A stretch of 64,000 nucleotides of DNA, taken from positions 310,001 through 374,000 of the forward strand of contig NZ_JABEKS010000001.1 of assembly GCF_012985205.1 (NCBI RefSeq). Direction: 5' to 3'. Position 1 is the stretch's first letter. Each line of letters starts with the position of its first letter. The position numbers and the translations under genes are program-made. Source of the DNA: Planctomonas sp. JC2975. Its GTDB lineage: Bacteria; Actinomycetota; Actinomycetes; Actinomycetales; Microbacteriaceae. Below the pieces are notes generated by a model. That model saw nothing but the letters and a program-made list of their open reading frames with translations, was not told the DNA's origin and did not search any database. Of this stretch, positions 40,306-49,267 are shown piece by piece.

Positions 40306-41256
40306 CTAACCGACCTCCCGATCGCCCGACAGCAGCAGATAGAGCGCAGCCATGCGCACAGAGACACCGCTCGCGACCTGATCGCGCACGAGCGAGCGCG
40401 GCGAATCGGCGGCTGCGGCGGAGATCTCCAGACCCCTGATCATGGGGCCCGGATGCATCACCATCGTATCCGGGCGCAACCTGACCAATCGCTCGGCGTC
40501 CAGCCCCCACGTTCGCGAGTACTCGCGCGTGTTCGGGAAGAAGGCGGCGTTCATGCGCTCCGCCTGGATGCGCAGCATCATCACGACGTCCGGATCGGCG
40601 TCGATCGCAGCGTCGAGGTCGTAGCCGATCCGCGCCGGCCACAGTCCGGTGTCCACCGGCAGCAGCGTCGGCGGTGCGACGAGGGTGACCTCGGCGCCCA
40701 GCGTGTCCAGCAGCCAGACGTTCGAACGGGCGACCCGGGAGTGCAGGATGTCGCCGACGATCACGACTCGCAGTCCGTCCAGCGCCTTGCCTCGGCTGGC
40801 GTCGCCGTGCAGGCGCTTGCGCATCGTGAAGGCGTCGAGCAGTGCCTGCGTGGGATGCTCGTGCGTGCCGTCCCCGGCGTTCAGGATGCCCGCGTCGATC
40901 CATCCGCTGGAGGCGAGCGTGTGCGGCGCTCCCGATGCCGAGTGCCGAACGACCACCGCGTCGGCACCGATCGCCGCGAGGGTCTGCGCCGTGTCTTTCA
41001 GGCTCTCGCCCTTGGAGACGCTGGATCCCTTCGCGCTGAAGTTGATCACGTCGGCCGACAGTCGTTTCGCCGCGGCCTCGAACGAGATGCGCGTGCGCGT
41101 CGAATCCTCGAAGAACAGGTTGACGACCGTCTTGCCGCGCAGGGTCGGGAGCTTCTTGACCTCGCGGGTGGCGACATCCGCCATGTCCTCGGCGACGTCG
41201 AGGATGCCGACCGCGGTGTCGCGATCGAGGTCGCGTGTGGAGAGCAGGTGCCGCAT
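40306..41256 (-). CDS. pyrB: Aspartate carbamoyltransferase, catalytic subunit
   Basis: A 316-residue enzyme with the carbamoyl phosphate loop [13 protein letters not shown] and GPMIRGLEI near the end. It condenses carbamoyl phosphate and aspartate. No pyrI regulatory chain is present. Its ATG shares one base with the pyrR stop. Confidence 0.97.
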   Translation of the reverse strand: MRHLLSTRDLDRDTAVGILDVAEDMADVATREVKKLPTLRGKTVVNLFFEDSTRTRISFEAAAKRLSADVINFSAKGSSVSKGESLKDTAQTLAAIGADAVVVRHSASGAPHTLASSGWIDAGILNAGDGTHEHPTQALLDAFTMRKRLHGDASRGKALDGLRVVIVGDILHSRVARSNVWLLDTLGAEVTLVAPPTLLPVDTGLWPARIGYDLDAAIDADPDVVMMLRIQAERMNAAFFPNTREYSRTWGLDAERLVRLRPDTMVMHPGPMIRGLEISAAAADSPRSLVRDQVASGVSVRMAALYLLLSGDREVG

Positions 41257-41825
41257 CAGGCTTCACCGCCTTCGGCCGTCGAGGTGTCGTGGTCGCCGCC
41301 GTCGATCGTCACGGCGTCCTCGTCGTCCACCTCGCTCACGCGCACGTTGATGCGTTCCCGGGTGGAACTCGGCAGGTTCTTGCCCACGAAGTCCGCCCGG
41401 ATCGGGAACTCCCGATGCCCGCGATCCACCAGCACGGCGAGCCGTACGGCCTTCGCCCGACCGAGGTCGCTCAGCGCGTCGAGTGCGGCGCGGATGGTGC
41501 GTCCTGAGAACAGCACGTCGTCGACCAGGACCACGGTCTTGCCGTCGATCGAGACCGGAACGCTCGTCGGCGCAGGAGTGCGCGTCGGATGCTTCGCCAG
41601 ATCGTCCCGGTACATGGTCACGTCGAGCGACCCCACCGGCGGCGCCGTGCCGTCTTCGATGCGCGCGATGGTGGATCCGATGCGCTGGGCGAGTGCGACG
41701 CCGCGCGTCGGAATGCCCAGGAGCACGAGATCGCCTGAACCCCGGTTGGACTCCAGGATCTCGTGTGCGATCCGAGTCAACGCCCGGGCGATGTCAGCCT
41801 GTTGCAGCACAGTACGTGCCGTCAT
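41256..41825 (-). CDS. pyrR: Pyrimidine operon RNA-binding regulator / uracil phosphoribosyltransferase-like
   Basis: A 189-residue protein with the PRPP loop [18 protein letters not shown] and the PyrR RNA-binding basic patches. PyrR binds UMP-bearing conditions to a conserved mRNA loop and represses the pyr genes. It is the first gene of the operon and its own leader carries the expected binding motif (41830-41868). Confidence 0.95.
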   Translation of the reverse strand: MTARTVLQQADIARALTRIAHEILESNRGSGDLVLLGIPTRGVALAQRIGSTIARIEDGTAPPVGSLDVTMYRDDLAKHPTRTPAPTSVPVSIDGKTVVLVDDVLFSGRTIRAALDALSDLGRAKAVRLAVLVDRGHREFPIRADFVGKNLPSSTRERINVRVSEVDDEDAVTIDGGDHDTSTAEGGEA

Positions 41826-41829
41826 GCCG

Positions 41830-41868
41830 ACCCCCTTCCCCGCCTCACAGGACGGCCCTTAAAGGTTG
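41830..41868 (-). promoter_or_regulatory. PyrR-binding RNA loop over the pyrR ribosome binding site
   Basis: On the minus strand the leader reads CTTTAA, then GTCCTGTGAGGC, then GGAAGGGGG before the ATG. This matches the known PyrR target pattern of a conserved GUCC-GAGAGGC-like terminal region with a downstream AAGG. The AAGGGGG is also the ribosome binding site of pyrR, so PyrR binding would block translation, as described for Mycobacterium, rather than use an intrinsic terminator. Confidence 0.75.
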
Positions 41869-41948
41869 CCAAACTCCACCAACCCTATCAGGGCATCGGA
41901 CCCTCCTTCGCGGCCATGCCCCTCCGGAGTCGGCCGGCGGACGGCGCG

Positions 41949-42542
41949 TCAGCCGCCGAAGGCGTCGGCGACGGCCTGCAGCCTCGCGCGGTACGCAGCC
42001 CACCACTGCGCGTCGTGGTCAGGCAGGTTGGACACCGCCGGGCGCAACCCGACCGAGCCGTCGACGAGTTCGCGCACGATGTCGGCGTGGCCGGCGTGGT
42101 GCGCCGTCTCGTCGATCAGGTGCACGATGATCTGCCGCAGCGTGACATCGCGCCGCTCAGGGCTCCACCAAGGCACGATGCCGGGCGAATCGAGCTCGAG
42201 CTCGGCGATGGTCCTGTCGCCGAACGACTGAGCACCGACATAGAACTCGCGCACCCAGTCGATCGACTCCTCAGCCGTCGCCCACATGTCCGCGTTGTCT
42301 TCGGCGCCCGCCTCGAGCCACGGCATCGGCACGCCGGGATCCCTGCCGAAAACCTCGCCGAAGTATCCGTACTCCATGCTCGCCACATGCTTGACGAGAC
42401 CGAGCAGATTCGTGCCCGTCGGCGTCATCGGGAGGCGAGCTTCACGTTCGCCGAGTCCGTCGAGCTTCCAGACGAGGGCGTCTCTCGACTCCTGGAGGTA
42501 CCGGGTGAGGAACGCCTTCTCGGCCCTCTCGTCATGCGTCAT
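41949..42542 (-). CDS. DinB-family (DUF664-type) four-helix protein
   Basis: A 197-residue protein of the DinB/YfiT four-helix-bundle fold. His residues for a metal site appear at LVKHVASMEYGYFGE and HLIDETAHHAGHADIVRE, a pattern typical of the DUF664 subgroup. Members are thiol-dependent transferases or hydrolases (for example mycothiol S-transferases), but this substrate is unknown. The ATG at 42542 is supported by a TACCGT box exactly 7 nt upstream; a GTG two codons earlier is the alternative. It stands alone, upstream of the pyr operon. Confidence 0.8.
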   Translation of the reverse strand: MTHDERAEKAFLTRYLQESRDALVWKLDGLGEREARLPMTPTGTNLLGLVKHVASMEYGYFGEVFGRDPGVPMPWLEAGAEDNADMWATAEESIDWVREFYVGAQSFGDRTIAELELDSPGIVPWWSPERRDVTLRQIIVHLIDETAHHAGHADIVRELVDGSVGLRPAVSNLPDHDAQWWAAYRARLQAVADAFGG

Positions 42543-42549
42543 GCGCACG

Positions 42550-42555
42550 ACGGTA
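42550..42555 (-). promoter_or_regulatory. Candidate -10 box (TACCGT) of a leaderless promoter
   Basis: Read on the minus strand, TACCGT is followed by 7 nt and then ATG at 42542, the same geometry as the plus-strand leaderless genes at 3-6 kb. Confidence 0.45.
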
Positions 42556-42592
42556 CGCCTCCGACGACCTAGCCGCCCCGGCGAAGCCCGGA

Positions 42593-43312
42593 CTACTTGC
42601 CGCCGGAGCCGATGTACTTCAGCAGCGCCGAGGTGTCGGTGATGGAGCCCGGATACTGGTGGCCGTTCACGAGGATGGTCGGCGTCCCCTTGATCGCCTT
42701 GAGGTCGCTGCCCGGAATCGGTCCGTTCAGCGCGGACTGCGTCGCATCGGTGATCCAGGCCTCATAGCGCGGCGACGGAATGCACGCGTCGGCAGCCGAG
42801 GCACCGACGGAGTCCGCGAGCGACTTCAGCTTGGTGTCAGAGAGGCCGGACGATTGCTCCTCGGGCTGGTTCGCGTACAGAGCGGCCAGATAGGTCAGGG
42901 TGGCTTTCGGATCGGATGCCGCAACGCAGGTGAGCGCGGCGCCCGCCCGCGACGAGTACTTCGTGCCCTGCGAATTCGGGTCGAGGAAGTTGAGCGGATG
43001 CACGCGCAGCGTGATCGTCCCGTCGTCGACCTTCTGAGCCAGGGCTCGCCCGCTCGCCTTCTCGAACTCGCCGCAGTACGGGCACATCGGATCGATGTAC
43101 GTGTCGACGACCGTCTTGCCGTCGCCGACGACCAGTGCGCCCCTGTCGAAGTCCGCGGCGCCCGTCACACCGGTCGGCAGGGTGATCTTCTGGTTCTGGC
43201 TGCCGCCGCCAGTCGTGGAGGTCGGAGCGGATGAGGTGCAGGCGGCGAGCACCGCAACGAGGGCGGCCCCGAGAAGGACAGCGCCGACGCGGCGTGCGAG
43301 GGATCGGGACAT
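42593..43312 (-). CDS. DsbA-like thioredoxin-fold lipoprotein, copy 1
   Basis: A 239-residue lipoprotein: Arg-rich start, hydrophobic stretch and lipobox VLAAC with Cys25. The thioredoxin fold carries DPMCPYC (Cys77, Cys80) and the cis-Pro loop TPTILVNG. It is anchored outside the membrane and probably acts as a thiol oxidase or isomerase on exported proteins. ATG at 43312 gives a standard signal peptide; GTG at 43333 would add seven residues. The neighbouring gene at 43560 is a paralogue in the same orientation. Confidence 0.88.
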   Translation of the reverse strand: MSRSLARRVGAVLLGAALVAVLAACTSSAPTSTTGGGSQNQKITLPTGVTGAADFDRGALVVGDGKTVVDTYIDPMCPYCGEFEKASGRALAQKVDDGTITLRVHPLNFLDPNSQGTKYSSRAGAALTCVAASDPKATLTYLAALYANQPEEQSSGLSDTKLKSLADSVGASAADACIPSPRYEAWITDATQSALNGPIPGSDLKAIKGTPTILVNGHQYPGSITDTSALLKYIGSGGK

Positions 43313-43559
43313 CGGGTGCTTTCGGGTCGTCACGGCGCAGTCTCGGTCCCGCGCCGGTCACTGTGCGACGGCCGTGTCGATCGCCCAGAGATCGATCCGG
43401 AGGATCGCGAAGCCGGTCGGGCCCACCCAACCTACCAGCGGATCCGACGCCTCGTGACTGGTCATTCGACTCGTCACCGAAGGGTCCGGGACCTGCCGTC
43501 CACCCCGAGTCCGGCAGCGCGTCCATGCACACCAAGGCTCTGCGCTGCCTCTCGGCGAC

Positions 43560-44267
43560 CTATTTGCCGCCCGAGGTGATGAACTGCTGCAGCGCGGCCG
43601 TTGAGGTGATGTCGCCCGCGTACAGGTGACCGTTCACCAGGATGGTCGGGGTCTGGGTGATCGCCTTGATGTCTGCGCCGGGTATGGGTCCGTTCACCGC
43701 GTTCTGCGTGATCTGCGTGACCCACTGCGCGTACCGGTACGACGTGATGCATCCGTCGGCGGCATCGGCCCCGACGATGTGGGCGAGAGACGTGAGCCCC
43801 TTGTCGCTCAGGCCGCCCGTTCCCTCTTGGGGCTGGTTGTCGTACAACTCCCCGAGGTAGGCGAGCGTGGCCTTCGGAGTCGACTCCGCCACGCAGGCGA
43901 GTGCGCTCGAGGCGCGCGACGAGTACGAGGTCCCCCGCGAGCTGCGGTCGAGGAAGTTCATCGGATGCACGCGCAAGGTGATCGCGCCGTCGTTGACCTG
44001 TTGTGTCAGCGCTTTCCCGTTGGCCCGTTCGAACGCCCCGCAGTACGGACACATCGGGTCGACGTACGTGTCGACGACGGTCGGACCCGAGCCGACGACG
44101 AGCGCATCGGCATTGAGGTCGAGGACCCCGCCCGAGCTCGTGGGAACAACGGTCTGCGTCTGGTGCGCGAAGATCGGCGAGTTGGGCGACGCGCATCCCG
44201 CGAGCAGGAGCGCTGCGGCCGCACTCAGCAGCACGCATGCCATGCGTTCTGCGAGTCGTGCGGTCAT
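43560..44267 (-). CDS. DsbA-like thioredoxin-fold lipoprotein, copy 2
   Basis: A 235-residue paralogue of the preceding protein, with lipobox LLAGC (Cys25), DPMCPYC (Cys73, Cys76) and the cis-Pro loop TPTILVNG. The helical insertion, the spacing of secondary cysteines and the end TSGGK match copy 1 (SGSGGK), so the pair arose by tandem duplication. It follows nusB after 32 bp and may share that transcript, whereas copy 1 is separated by a 247-bp gap that holds no gene. Confidence 0.88.
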   Translation of the reverse strand: MTARLAERMACVLLSAAAALLLAGCASPNSPIFAHQTQTVVPTSSGGVLDLNADALVVGSGPTVVDTYVDPMCPYCGAFERANGKALTQQVNDGAITLRVHPMNFLDRSSRGTSYSSRASSALACVAESTPKATLAYLGELYDNQPQEGTGGLSDKGLTSLAHIVGADAADGCITSYRYAQWVTQITQNAVNGPIPGADIKAITQTPTILVNGHLYAGDITSTAALQQFITSGGK

Positions 44268-44299
44268 GACCGAGCGCCTTCGAATCCGCTCCGGAAGGA

Positions 44300-44716
44300 T
44301 CAGTGCGAAGCTGTGGTACCGATCTTTGCGAGCACGCCGTTGACGAACTTCGCGGAATCATCGGTGGACAAGATCGTAGCCTGTTCGACTGCTTCCGAGA
44401 TGGCGACGGGATGCGGGATCGCAGGGTTGAAGAGCAACTCCCACACGCCCATCCGCAGGATCGCGCGATCGACGGCCGGCATCCGCTCCAGGGTCCAGCC
44501 CTGCGCGTACGTCTGGATGAGCTCGTCGATCTCGTCGCTGTGGTCGATCACGCCGTCGACGATTTCCCTGGCGTAGAGCCAGGACGCCTCGCGTGCCGGC
44601 TCGTTCGCAGCGCGCTGCGCCTCGTCGGCGAGGGCGCGGCCGAACGGGATGCCCCGCACGTCCGCGCTGAAGAGGATGTCGATGGCGCGCTTGCGTGCCT
44701 TGGTGCGCGCCCCCAC
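44300..44716 (-). CDS. nusB: Transcription antitermination factor NusB
   Basis: A 138-residue all-helical RNA-binding protein with ARKRAIDILFSADVRG and the C-terminal SEAVEQATILSTDDSAKFVNGVLAKI. It works with NusE/S10 on rRNA transcription. The GTG start overlaps the last base of the efp stop (TAGTG). Confidence 0.95.
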   Translation of the reverse strand: MGARTKARKRAIDILFSADVRGIPFGRALADEAQRAANEPAREASWLYAREIVDGVIDHSDEIDELIQTYAQGWTLERMPAVDRAILRMGVWELLFNPAIPHPVAISEAVEQATILSTDDSAKFVNGVLAKIGTTASH

Positions 44717-45282
44717 TAGTCGTTGACGCGACCGAGGTAGTCGCCCGAGCGGGTGTCGACCTTGACCTTGGTGCCGGTCTCGAGGAACAGCGGAACCTGG
44801 ATCTGGTAGCCGGTCTCGACAGTGGCGGGCTTGGTGCCGCCCGTTGAGCGGTCGCCCTGGAGGCCCGGCTCGGTGTACGTGATCTCGAGCACGACGGATG
44901 CCGGGAGCTCGACGTACAGCGGGTTGCCGTTGTTCATGGCGATCGTCACGTTCTGGTTCTCGAGCATGAAGTTGGCCGCGTCGCCCACGATGGTGCCGGG
45001 AACGGTGAACTGGTCGTAGTCGCTCGTGTCCATGAAGACGAAGCCGTCTCCGTCGCTGTACAGGTACTGGTACTCGCGGCGGTCCACGTTCTCGAACTCG
45101 AGCTTGGTGCCGGCGTTGTACGTGCGGTCGACGACCTTGCCGCTGACCACGTTCTTGAGCTTGGTGCGCACGAACGCACCGCCCTTGCCCGGCTTGACGT
45201 GCTGGAACTCGATCACGGTCCAGAGCTGGCCGTCGATGTTGAGAACGGCGCCGTTGCGGATGTCAGCGGTATCGGATGCCAT
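44716..45282 (-). CDS. efp: Translation elongation factor P
   Basis: A 188-residue three-domain EF-P. The tip loop reads [11 protein letters not shown] with Lys33 at the position modified in other bacteria; the PGKGGAF form is usual where no beta-lysylation occurs. The C-terminal domain ends with the EF-P signature. It relieves ribosome stalling at polyproline stretches. The ATG at 45282 has AAGGA about 10 nt upstream. It is followed directly by nusB. Confidence 0.96.
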   Translation of the reverse strand: MASDTADIRNGAVLNIDGQLWTVIEFQHVKPGKGGAFVRTKLKNVVSGKVVDRTYNAGTKLEFENVDRREYQYLYSDGDGFVFMDTSDYDQFTVPGTIVGDAANFMLENQNVTIAMNNGNPLYVELPASVVLEITYTEPGLQGDRSTGGTKPATVETGYQIQVPLFLETGTKVKVDTRSGDYLGRVND

Positions 45283-45400
45283 GCGTGATGATCCTTCGAA
45301 GTACGAGTGGGAAACGGGAAGTCGGACGGTCAAGGCGCGCCACGGCGCCGACCATCAGGCGATTCTACCGGGTGCGGGCAGGGAATTCGCCGGATGGACC

Positions 45401-45862
45401 TCAGTCGTCGACGTGTCCGGTGATCACGTCGACGAGCTTGGAGACGGCGATTCCGTATCCGGCGACGCCTTCGCCGATCACGTGCACGGCGGCGATGTCG
45501 CGCACGTACGAGAAGCGCCTGAACTCCTCACGGGCGTTCACATCGGAGATGTGCACCTCCGCGACGGGCAGGGCGACGCTGGACAGGGCATCCCGCAGCA
45601 CGACAGAGGTGTGGGTGAGGCCGCCCGGGTTGATGACGATGCCCGCGCACTCCGTTCGCGCCTCGTGGATGGCGTCGATGAGCACGCCCTCGTGGTTGCT
45701 CTGCACCGCGCGCACCTCGAATCCGTGTTCCGCCGCGGTCAGTTCGACGAGGGCGACCACGTCGGCAAGGGTCTCCGTGCCGTAGATCTCGGGTTGGCGA
45801 ACGCCGAGAAGGTTGAGGTTCGGTCCGTTGACGAGCAGAAGGCGGCGTGGGGTGTCGGTCAC
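45401..45862 (-). CDS. aroQ: 3-dehydroquinate dehydratase, type II
   Basis: A 153-residue enzyme with LLLVNGPNLNLLGVRQPEIYG (catalytic Tyr at the end), QSNHEGVLIDAIHEAR, INPGGLTHTSV and VAEVHISDVNAREEFR. It makes 3-dehydroshikimate. It is separated from the aroB block by a GNAT gene and 45 bp, and has a leaderless-type TAGGGT box 6 nt before its GTG start, so it may begin its own efp-nusB transcript. Confidence 0.95.
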   Translation of the reverse strand: MTDTPRRLLLVNGPNLNLLGVRQPEIYGTETLADVVALVELTAAEHGFEVRAVQSNHEGVLIDAIHEARTECAGIVINPGGLTHTSVVLRDALSSVALPVAEVHISDVNAREEFRRFSYVRDIAAVHVIGEGVAGYGIAVSKLVDVITGHVDD

Positions 45863-45868
45863 GTCGGC

Positions 45869-45874
45869 ACCCTA
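45869..45874 (-). promoter_or_regulatory. Candidate -10 box (TAGGGT) before aroQ
   Basis: On the minus strand TAGGGT is followed by 6 nt and GTG at 45862. This would start a leaderless aroQ-efp-nusB transcript. No clear -35 is visible. Confidence 0.4.
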
Positions 45875-45907
45875 GCAGCGCGGTACGCCGCCGTTGGATT
45901 CAGCGAT

Positions 45908-46447
45908 TCAGGCCGCGAGGGATCGCGACATCACGATCTCCGAGCCGATCGGACCCTCGATCGTCTCCCCTGTCGCGGTGAACCCGGCACGGCGATAGGC
46001 ACCCTGGGCTCGGTGGTTGTCGGCGTGCACGTCGAGAGTCAGCGCACGGGCGCCGACCTCTGCCGCCCAAGCGGCGGCTGCATCGAACAGTCGATCGATC
46101 GTGCCGTCCCCTCTGTGCGTAGGGGCGACGTACACGCCGACGACATCGGCTCGCGCCGTCTCCACGCGGCGATCGAGGTGGTCCATGGTGCCGGCAGGTC
46201 GCACGAGCACCGTCACGGTTCCCACCCACGCCTCGTCCTGGGCAGGCTCGCCGATGGCCACGAACTGGGCGGCCGCATCACCGCTGGCCGCGTTGTCCGT
46301 GCGGGTCATCCAGAAGTCGTCCGACTTGGTCGCCGCCTGCTCGTAGGAGTCCAAGAACGCGATCGCGGCATCCGGATCCTGCAGCGCCTCGAGACGAAGG
46401 CCGCGCACCTGGCGCCACTCCCCGTGCTCGACGCGCCGCACGATCAC
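45908..46447 (-). CDS. GNAT-family N-acetyltransferase
   Basis: A 179-residue GCN5-type acetyltransferase. The acetyl-CoA site is VVGVYVAPTHRGDGTIDRLFDAA (about 108-130), where the usual RxxGxG/A reads HRGDGT, followed by LTLDVHADNHRAQGAYRRAGF. The acceptor substrate is unknown. A GTG start at 46447 overlaps the aroB stop (GTGA). It is the last gene of the alaS-aroB transcript; nothing links its chemistry to the shikimate pathway except this coupling. Confidence 0.85.
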   Translation of the reverse strand: MIVRRVEHGEWRQVRGLRLEALQDPDAAIAFLDSYEQAATKSDDFWMTRTDNAASGDAAAQFVAIGEPAQDEAWVGTVTVLVRPAGTMDHLDRRVETARADVVGVYVAPTHRGDGTIDRLFDAAAAWAAEVGARALTLDVHADNHRAQGAYRRAGFTATGETIEGPIGSEIVMSRSLAA

Positions 46448-47523
46448 GACCCGATCTCCTGGTATGCGGCGAACATCAGGCTCGGATCCGGAGCCTGCAT
46501 CACGGTCGGCCGGGCGAGGTCGTCGAGCACGATGAAACGCAGCGTGCCGCCGCGCGCCTTCTTGTCGCGCTGCATGGTGGCCAGCAGCGTCTGCCAGCGC
46601 CCGACCGGGTAGCTGACGGGTAAGGTCATGGACTCGAGGATGCTGCGGTGCCGGTCGGCGACGGCATCGGACAGCCGGCCGCTCAGTCGTGCCAGTTCCG
46701 CGGCGTACACCATGCCGATGGAGATCGCCGCTCCGTGCCGCCACTGGTAGCGCTCCGCGTGCTCGATGGCGTGTCCGAGCGTGTGCCCGTAGTTGAGGAT
46801 CTCGCGCAGCCCAGCCTCGCGGAAGTCCTCGCTGACCACCTTCGCCTTCATGTCGATGGCGAGCTCGAGGTTGCGGCGGAAGACAGGGCTGTGCGGATCG
46901 ATAGCGGTTTCGAGGTCCGCCTCCACGTTGTCGAGGATCTCCGGAGCCCAGATGAAGCCCGCCTTGACGATCTCGGCGTAGCCGGCGAGCACGTCGTTGG
47001 GCGGCAGTGCATCGAGCGTGTCGAGGTCGCACAGCACCCCGGCCGGGGCGTAGAACGCACCGACGAGGTTCTTGCCCTCTGCCGTGTTGATGCCGGTCTT
47101 GCCGCCGATGGCCGCATCGACCATGCCGAGCACGGTCGTCGGGATCTGCACGAGCCGCACGCCGCGAAGCCAGGTCGCGGCGACGAAGCCGGCGAGATCC
47201 GTTGCCGCTCCCCCGCCGAAGCCGATCACCGCGTCGCTGCGCGTGAAGTCCGCCTGGCCCATGATCTGCCAGCAGAATGCGGCGACCTCGACACGCTTGG
47301 CGGCCTCGGCGTCCGGCACCTCAGCCAGCAGCACCTCGAAGGAACCGGCGAGCGATTCCCGCAGTTCGGATGCCGCGGCCGCGAGCGTCGGCTGATGCAC
47401 GATCAGCACCTTCCGCACCCCTGAGCCGAGAAGTTCTGCAGCCTCGAAGCGGATTCCCCGGCCCACCCGGATCGGGTACTCGTTCGTCCCCGTCACCTGC
47501 AGCTCCGTGGTCGTCTCGCTCAT
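46444..47523 (-). CDS. aroB: 3-dehydroquinate synthase
   Basis: A 359-residue NAD- and zinc-dependent enzyme with GFGGGAATDLAGFVAATWLRG, the substrate region GGKTGINTAEGKNLVGAFYAP and the zinc ligand motif NYGHTLGHAIEH. It makes 3-dehydroquinate from DAHP. Its ATG overlaps the aroK stop. Confidence 0.97.
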   Translation of the reverse strand: MSETTTELQVTGTNEYPIRVGRGIRFEAAELLGSGVRKVLIVHQPTLAAAASELRESLAGSFEVLLAEVPDAEAAKRVEVAAFCWQIMGQADFTRSDAVIGFGGGAATDLAGFVAATWLRGVRLVQIPTTVLGMVDAAIGGKTGINTAEGKNLVGAFYAPAGVLCDLDTLDALPPNDVLAGYAEIVKAGFIWAPEILDNVEADLETAIDPHSPVFRRNLELAIDMKAKVVSEDFREAGLREILNYGHTLGHAIEHAERYQWRHGAAISIGMVYAAELARLSGRLSDAVADRHRSILESMTLPVSYPVGRWQTLLATMQRDKKARGGTLRFIVLDDLARPTVMQAPDPSLMFAAYQEIGS

Positions 47524-48020
47524 GCTTCCGCCTGCTCCTGTTCCTCGCACCACTGCGCGATCTCCTCGACGATCGTCGTCATCGGGCGATGCGACGTGTC
47601 GGCGGTGTAGTCGGCCAGCGACTCGTACAGCGGCAGGCGCTTGCCGACCAGCTCCCGCCACGACTCGATGCCCTGCACCAGTGGACGCTTGCCGTCGGTG
47701 ATGCGGGCCGCGGCCGCCTCGGGTGTCACCGTGAGCAGCACGACGTGCGTGGTGCGCAGGTCCTCCTGCGTGCGCGGATCCAGCACCGCTCCCCCGCCGA
47801 ACGAGACGACACCGCCGAGTGCGAGGGCCTCGCTGACCACAGTGCGTTCGATCGCGCGGAACTCCTGCTCACCGCGCTCGGCGAAGATGCCGGAGATGGG
47901 TCCGTGCTTGGCCACGATGACGGCATCCGTGTCGATGAACGGGACGCCCAGCCGCCTGGCCAGCCGCTTGCCGACCCGTGTCTTGCCAGCGGCCGGCGGA
48001 CCGATGAGAACGATCGTCAC
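47520..48020 (-). CDS. aroK: Shikimate kinase
   Basis: A 166-residue P-loop kinase with [15 protein letters not shown], the substrate Asp in FIDTD, and GGGAV. It phosphorylates shikimate. The GTG start overlaps the aroC stop (GTGA); a long open frame upstream is only the aroC shadow. Confidence 0.96.
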   Translation of the reverse strand: MTIVLIGPPAAGKTRVGKRLARRLGVPFIDTDAVIVAKHGPISGIFAERGEQEFRAIERTVVSEALALGGVVSFGGGAVLDPRTQEDLRTTHVVLLTVTPEAAAARITDGKRPLVQGIESWRELVGKRLPLYESLADYTADTSHRPMTTIVEEIAQWCEEQEQAEA

Positions 48021-49216
48021 GCGCGCACGGTTTCGGTGTTCAGGGCTGCAGGGATCGCATCCAGGTAGCCCTGCAGGTTGCGCTTCGTCTCGGCGAGCGA
48101 GTCGCCGCCGAACTTCTCCAGCACGGCATCCGCGAGCACGAGAGCGACCATGGCCTCTGCGACGACGCCGGCCGCAGGAACGGCGCAGACGTCGGAGCGC
48201 TGGTGGTGCGCCGGCGCCGCGTCGCCCGTCGCGATGTCGATCGTGCGCAGTGCGTGCGGGATCGTCGCGATGGGCTTCATGCCGGCACGTACCCGCAGGA
48301 GGGATCCTGTCGTCATGCCGCCCTCGGTTCCGCCCGCCTTGTCGCTCGTGCGCGAGATGGTCGTGCCGTCGGTCACGAGTTCGTCGTGCGCGGCGGATCC
48401 GCGGCGCCTCGTCGTCTCGAACCCGTCGCCGACCTCCACGCCCTTGATGGCCTGGATGCTCATCAGAGCCTGCGCGAGCCTGCCGTCGATCTTGCGATCC
48501 CATTGCACGTGCGATCCGAGGCCGGCCGGCACGCCGTACACCAGTACTTCGACGACACCACCGAGCGTGTCGCCGTCCTTGTGCGCGGCGTCCACCTCGG
48601 CCACCATGAGCTCGGACGTCGCCGGATCGAAGCAGCGCAAGGGATCCGTGTCGAGCGCGTCCACGTCGGACGGCTTCGGCAACGCCGATCCCTCGGGAAC
48701 GCGCACGGGTCCGATGGACAGCGTGTGGCTGACCGTCGTGACGCCGAGCTCGGCGAGGAACGCCTTCGCGATGGCGCCGAGCGCAACGCGTGCCGCCGTC
48801 TCGCGCGCACTGGCGCGCTCAAGCACGGGCCGCGCCTCGTCGAAGCCGTACTTCTGCATGCCGACGAGGTCTGCATGGCCAGGACGCGGGCGGGTCAATG
48901 CGGCGCCACGACCCGTCGCGAGGACGGAGGGGTCCACCGGCTCCGGGTTCATCACGTCGACCCACTTCGGCCACTCCGTGTTGCCGATGCGCAGGGCGAT
49001 CGGACTCCCCATGCTGAGGCCGTGGCGCACGCCGCCGGAGAACGCCAGCTCGTCCTGCTCGAACTTCATGCGGGCCCCACGCCCGTAGCCGAGCTTGCGG
49101 CGCGCGAGATCGGCGCGCACGGCATCCATCGAGACGGGCACGCCTGCGGGCAGGCCCTCCAGGAGCGCGACGAGTTCGGGGCCGTGCGATTCCCCAGCGG
49201 TGAGCCAACGAAGCAT
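48017..49216 (-). CDS. aroC: Chorismate synthase
   Basis: A 399-residue FMN-dependent enzyme with [18 protein letters not shown], the signature [15 protein letters not shown] and [12 protein letters not shown]. It makes chorismate, the substrate of TrpE. No ribosome site is evident before the ATG; CAGAAT lies 7 nt upstream and could be a weak leaderless -10 box. Confidence 0.97.
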   Translation of the reverse strand: MLRWLTAGESHGPELVALLEGLPAGVPVSMDAVRADLARRKLGYGRGARMKFEQDELAFSGGVRHGLSMGSPIALRIGNTEWPKWVDVMNPEPVDPSVLATGRGAALTRPRPGHADLVGMQKYGFDEARPVLERASARETAARVALGAIAKAFLAELGVTTVSHTLSIGPVRVPEGSALPKPSDVDALDTDPLRCFDPATSELMVAEVDAAHKDGDTLGGVVEVLVYGVPAGLGSHVQWDRKIDGRLAQALMSIQAIKGVEVGDGFETTRRRGSAAHDELVTDGTTISRTSDKAGGTEGGMTTGSLLRVRAGMKPIATIPHALRTIDIATGDAAPAHHQRSDVCAVPAAGVVAEAMVALVLADAVLEKFGGDSLAETKRNLQGYLDAIPAALNTETVRA

Positions 49217-49267
49217 GGTGTCAATTCTGGCACGCGGGCGCGCGGCGCCCGGCCATGCGCTGAGGCG

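Noticed and set aside
41949-42548. GTG at 42548 as the DinB start
   Set aside because: A GGAGG string lies upstream at 9 nt, but the TACCGT box with 7-nt spacing to the ATG at 42542 fits the leaderless pattern better; the question stays partly open.
43313-43559. A hidden gene between the two DsbA-like genes
   Set aside because: Open frames here lack a start with a ribosome site and any recognisable motif; the stretch looks like a plain regulatory gap.
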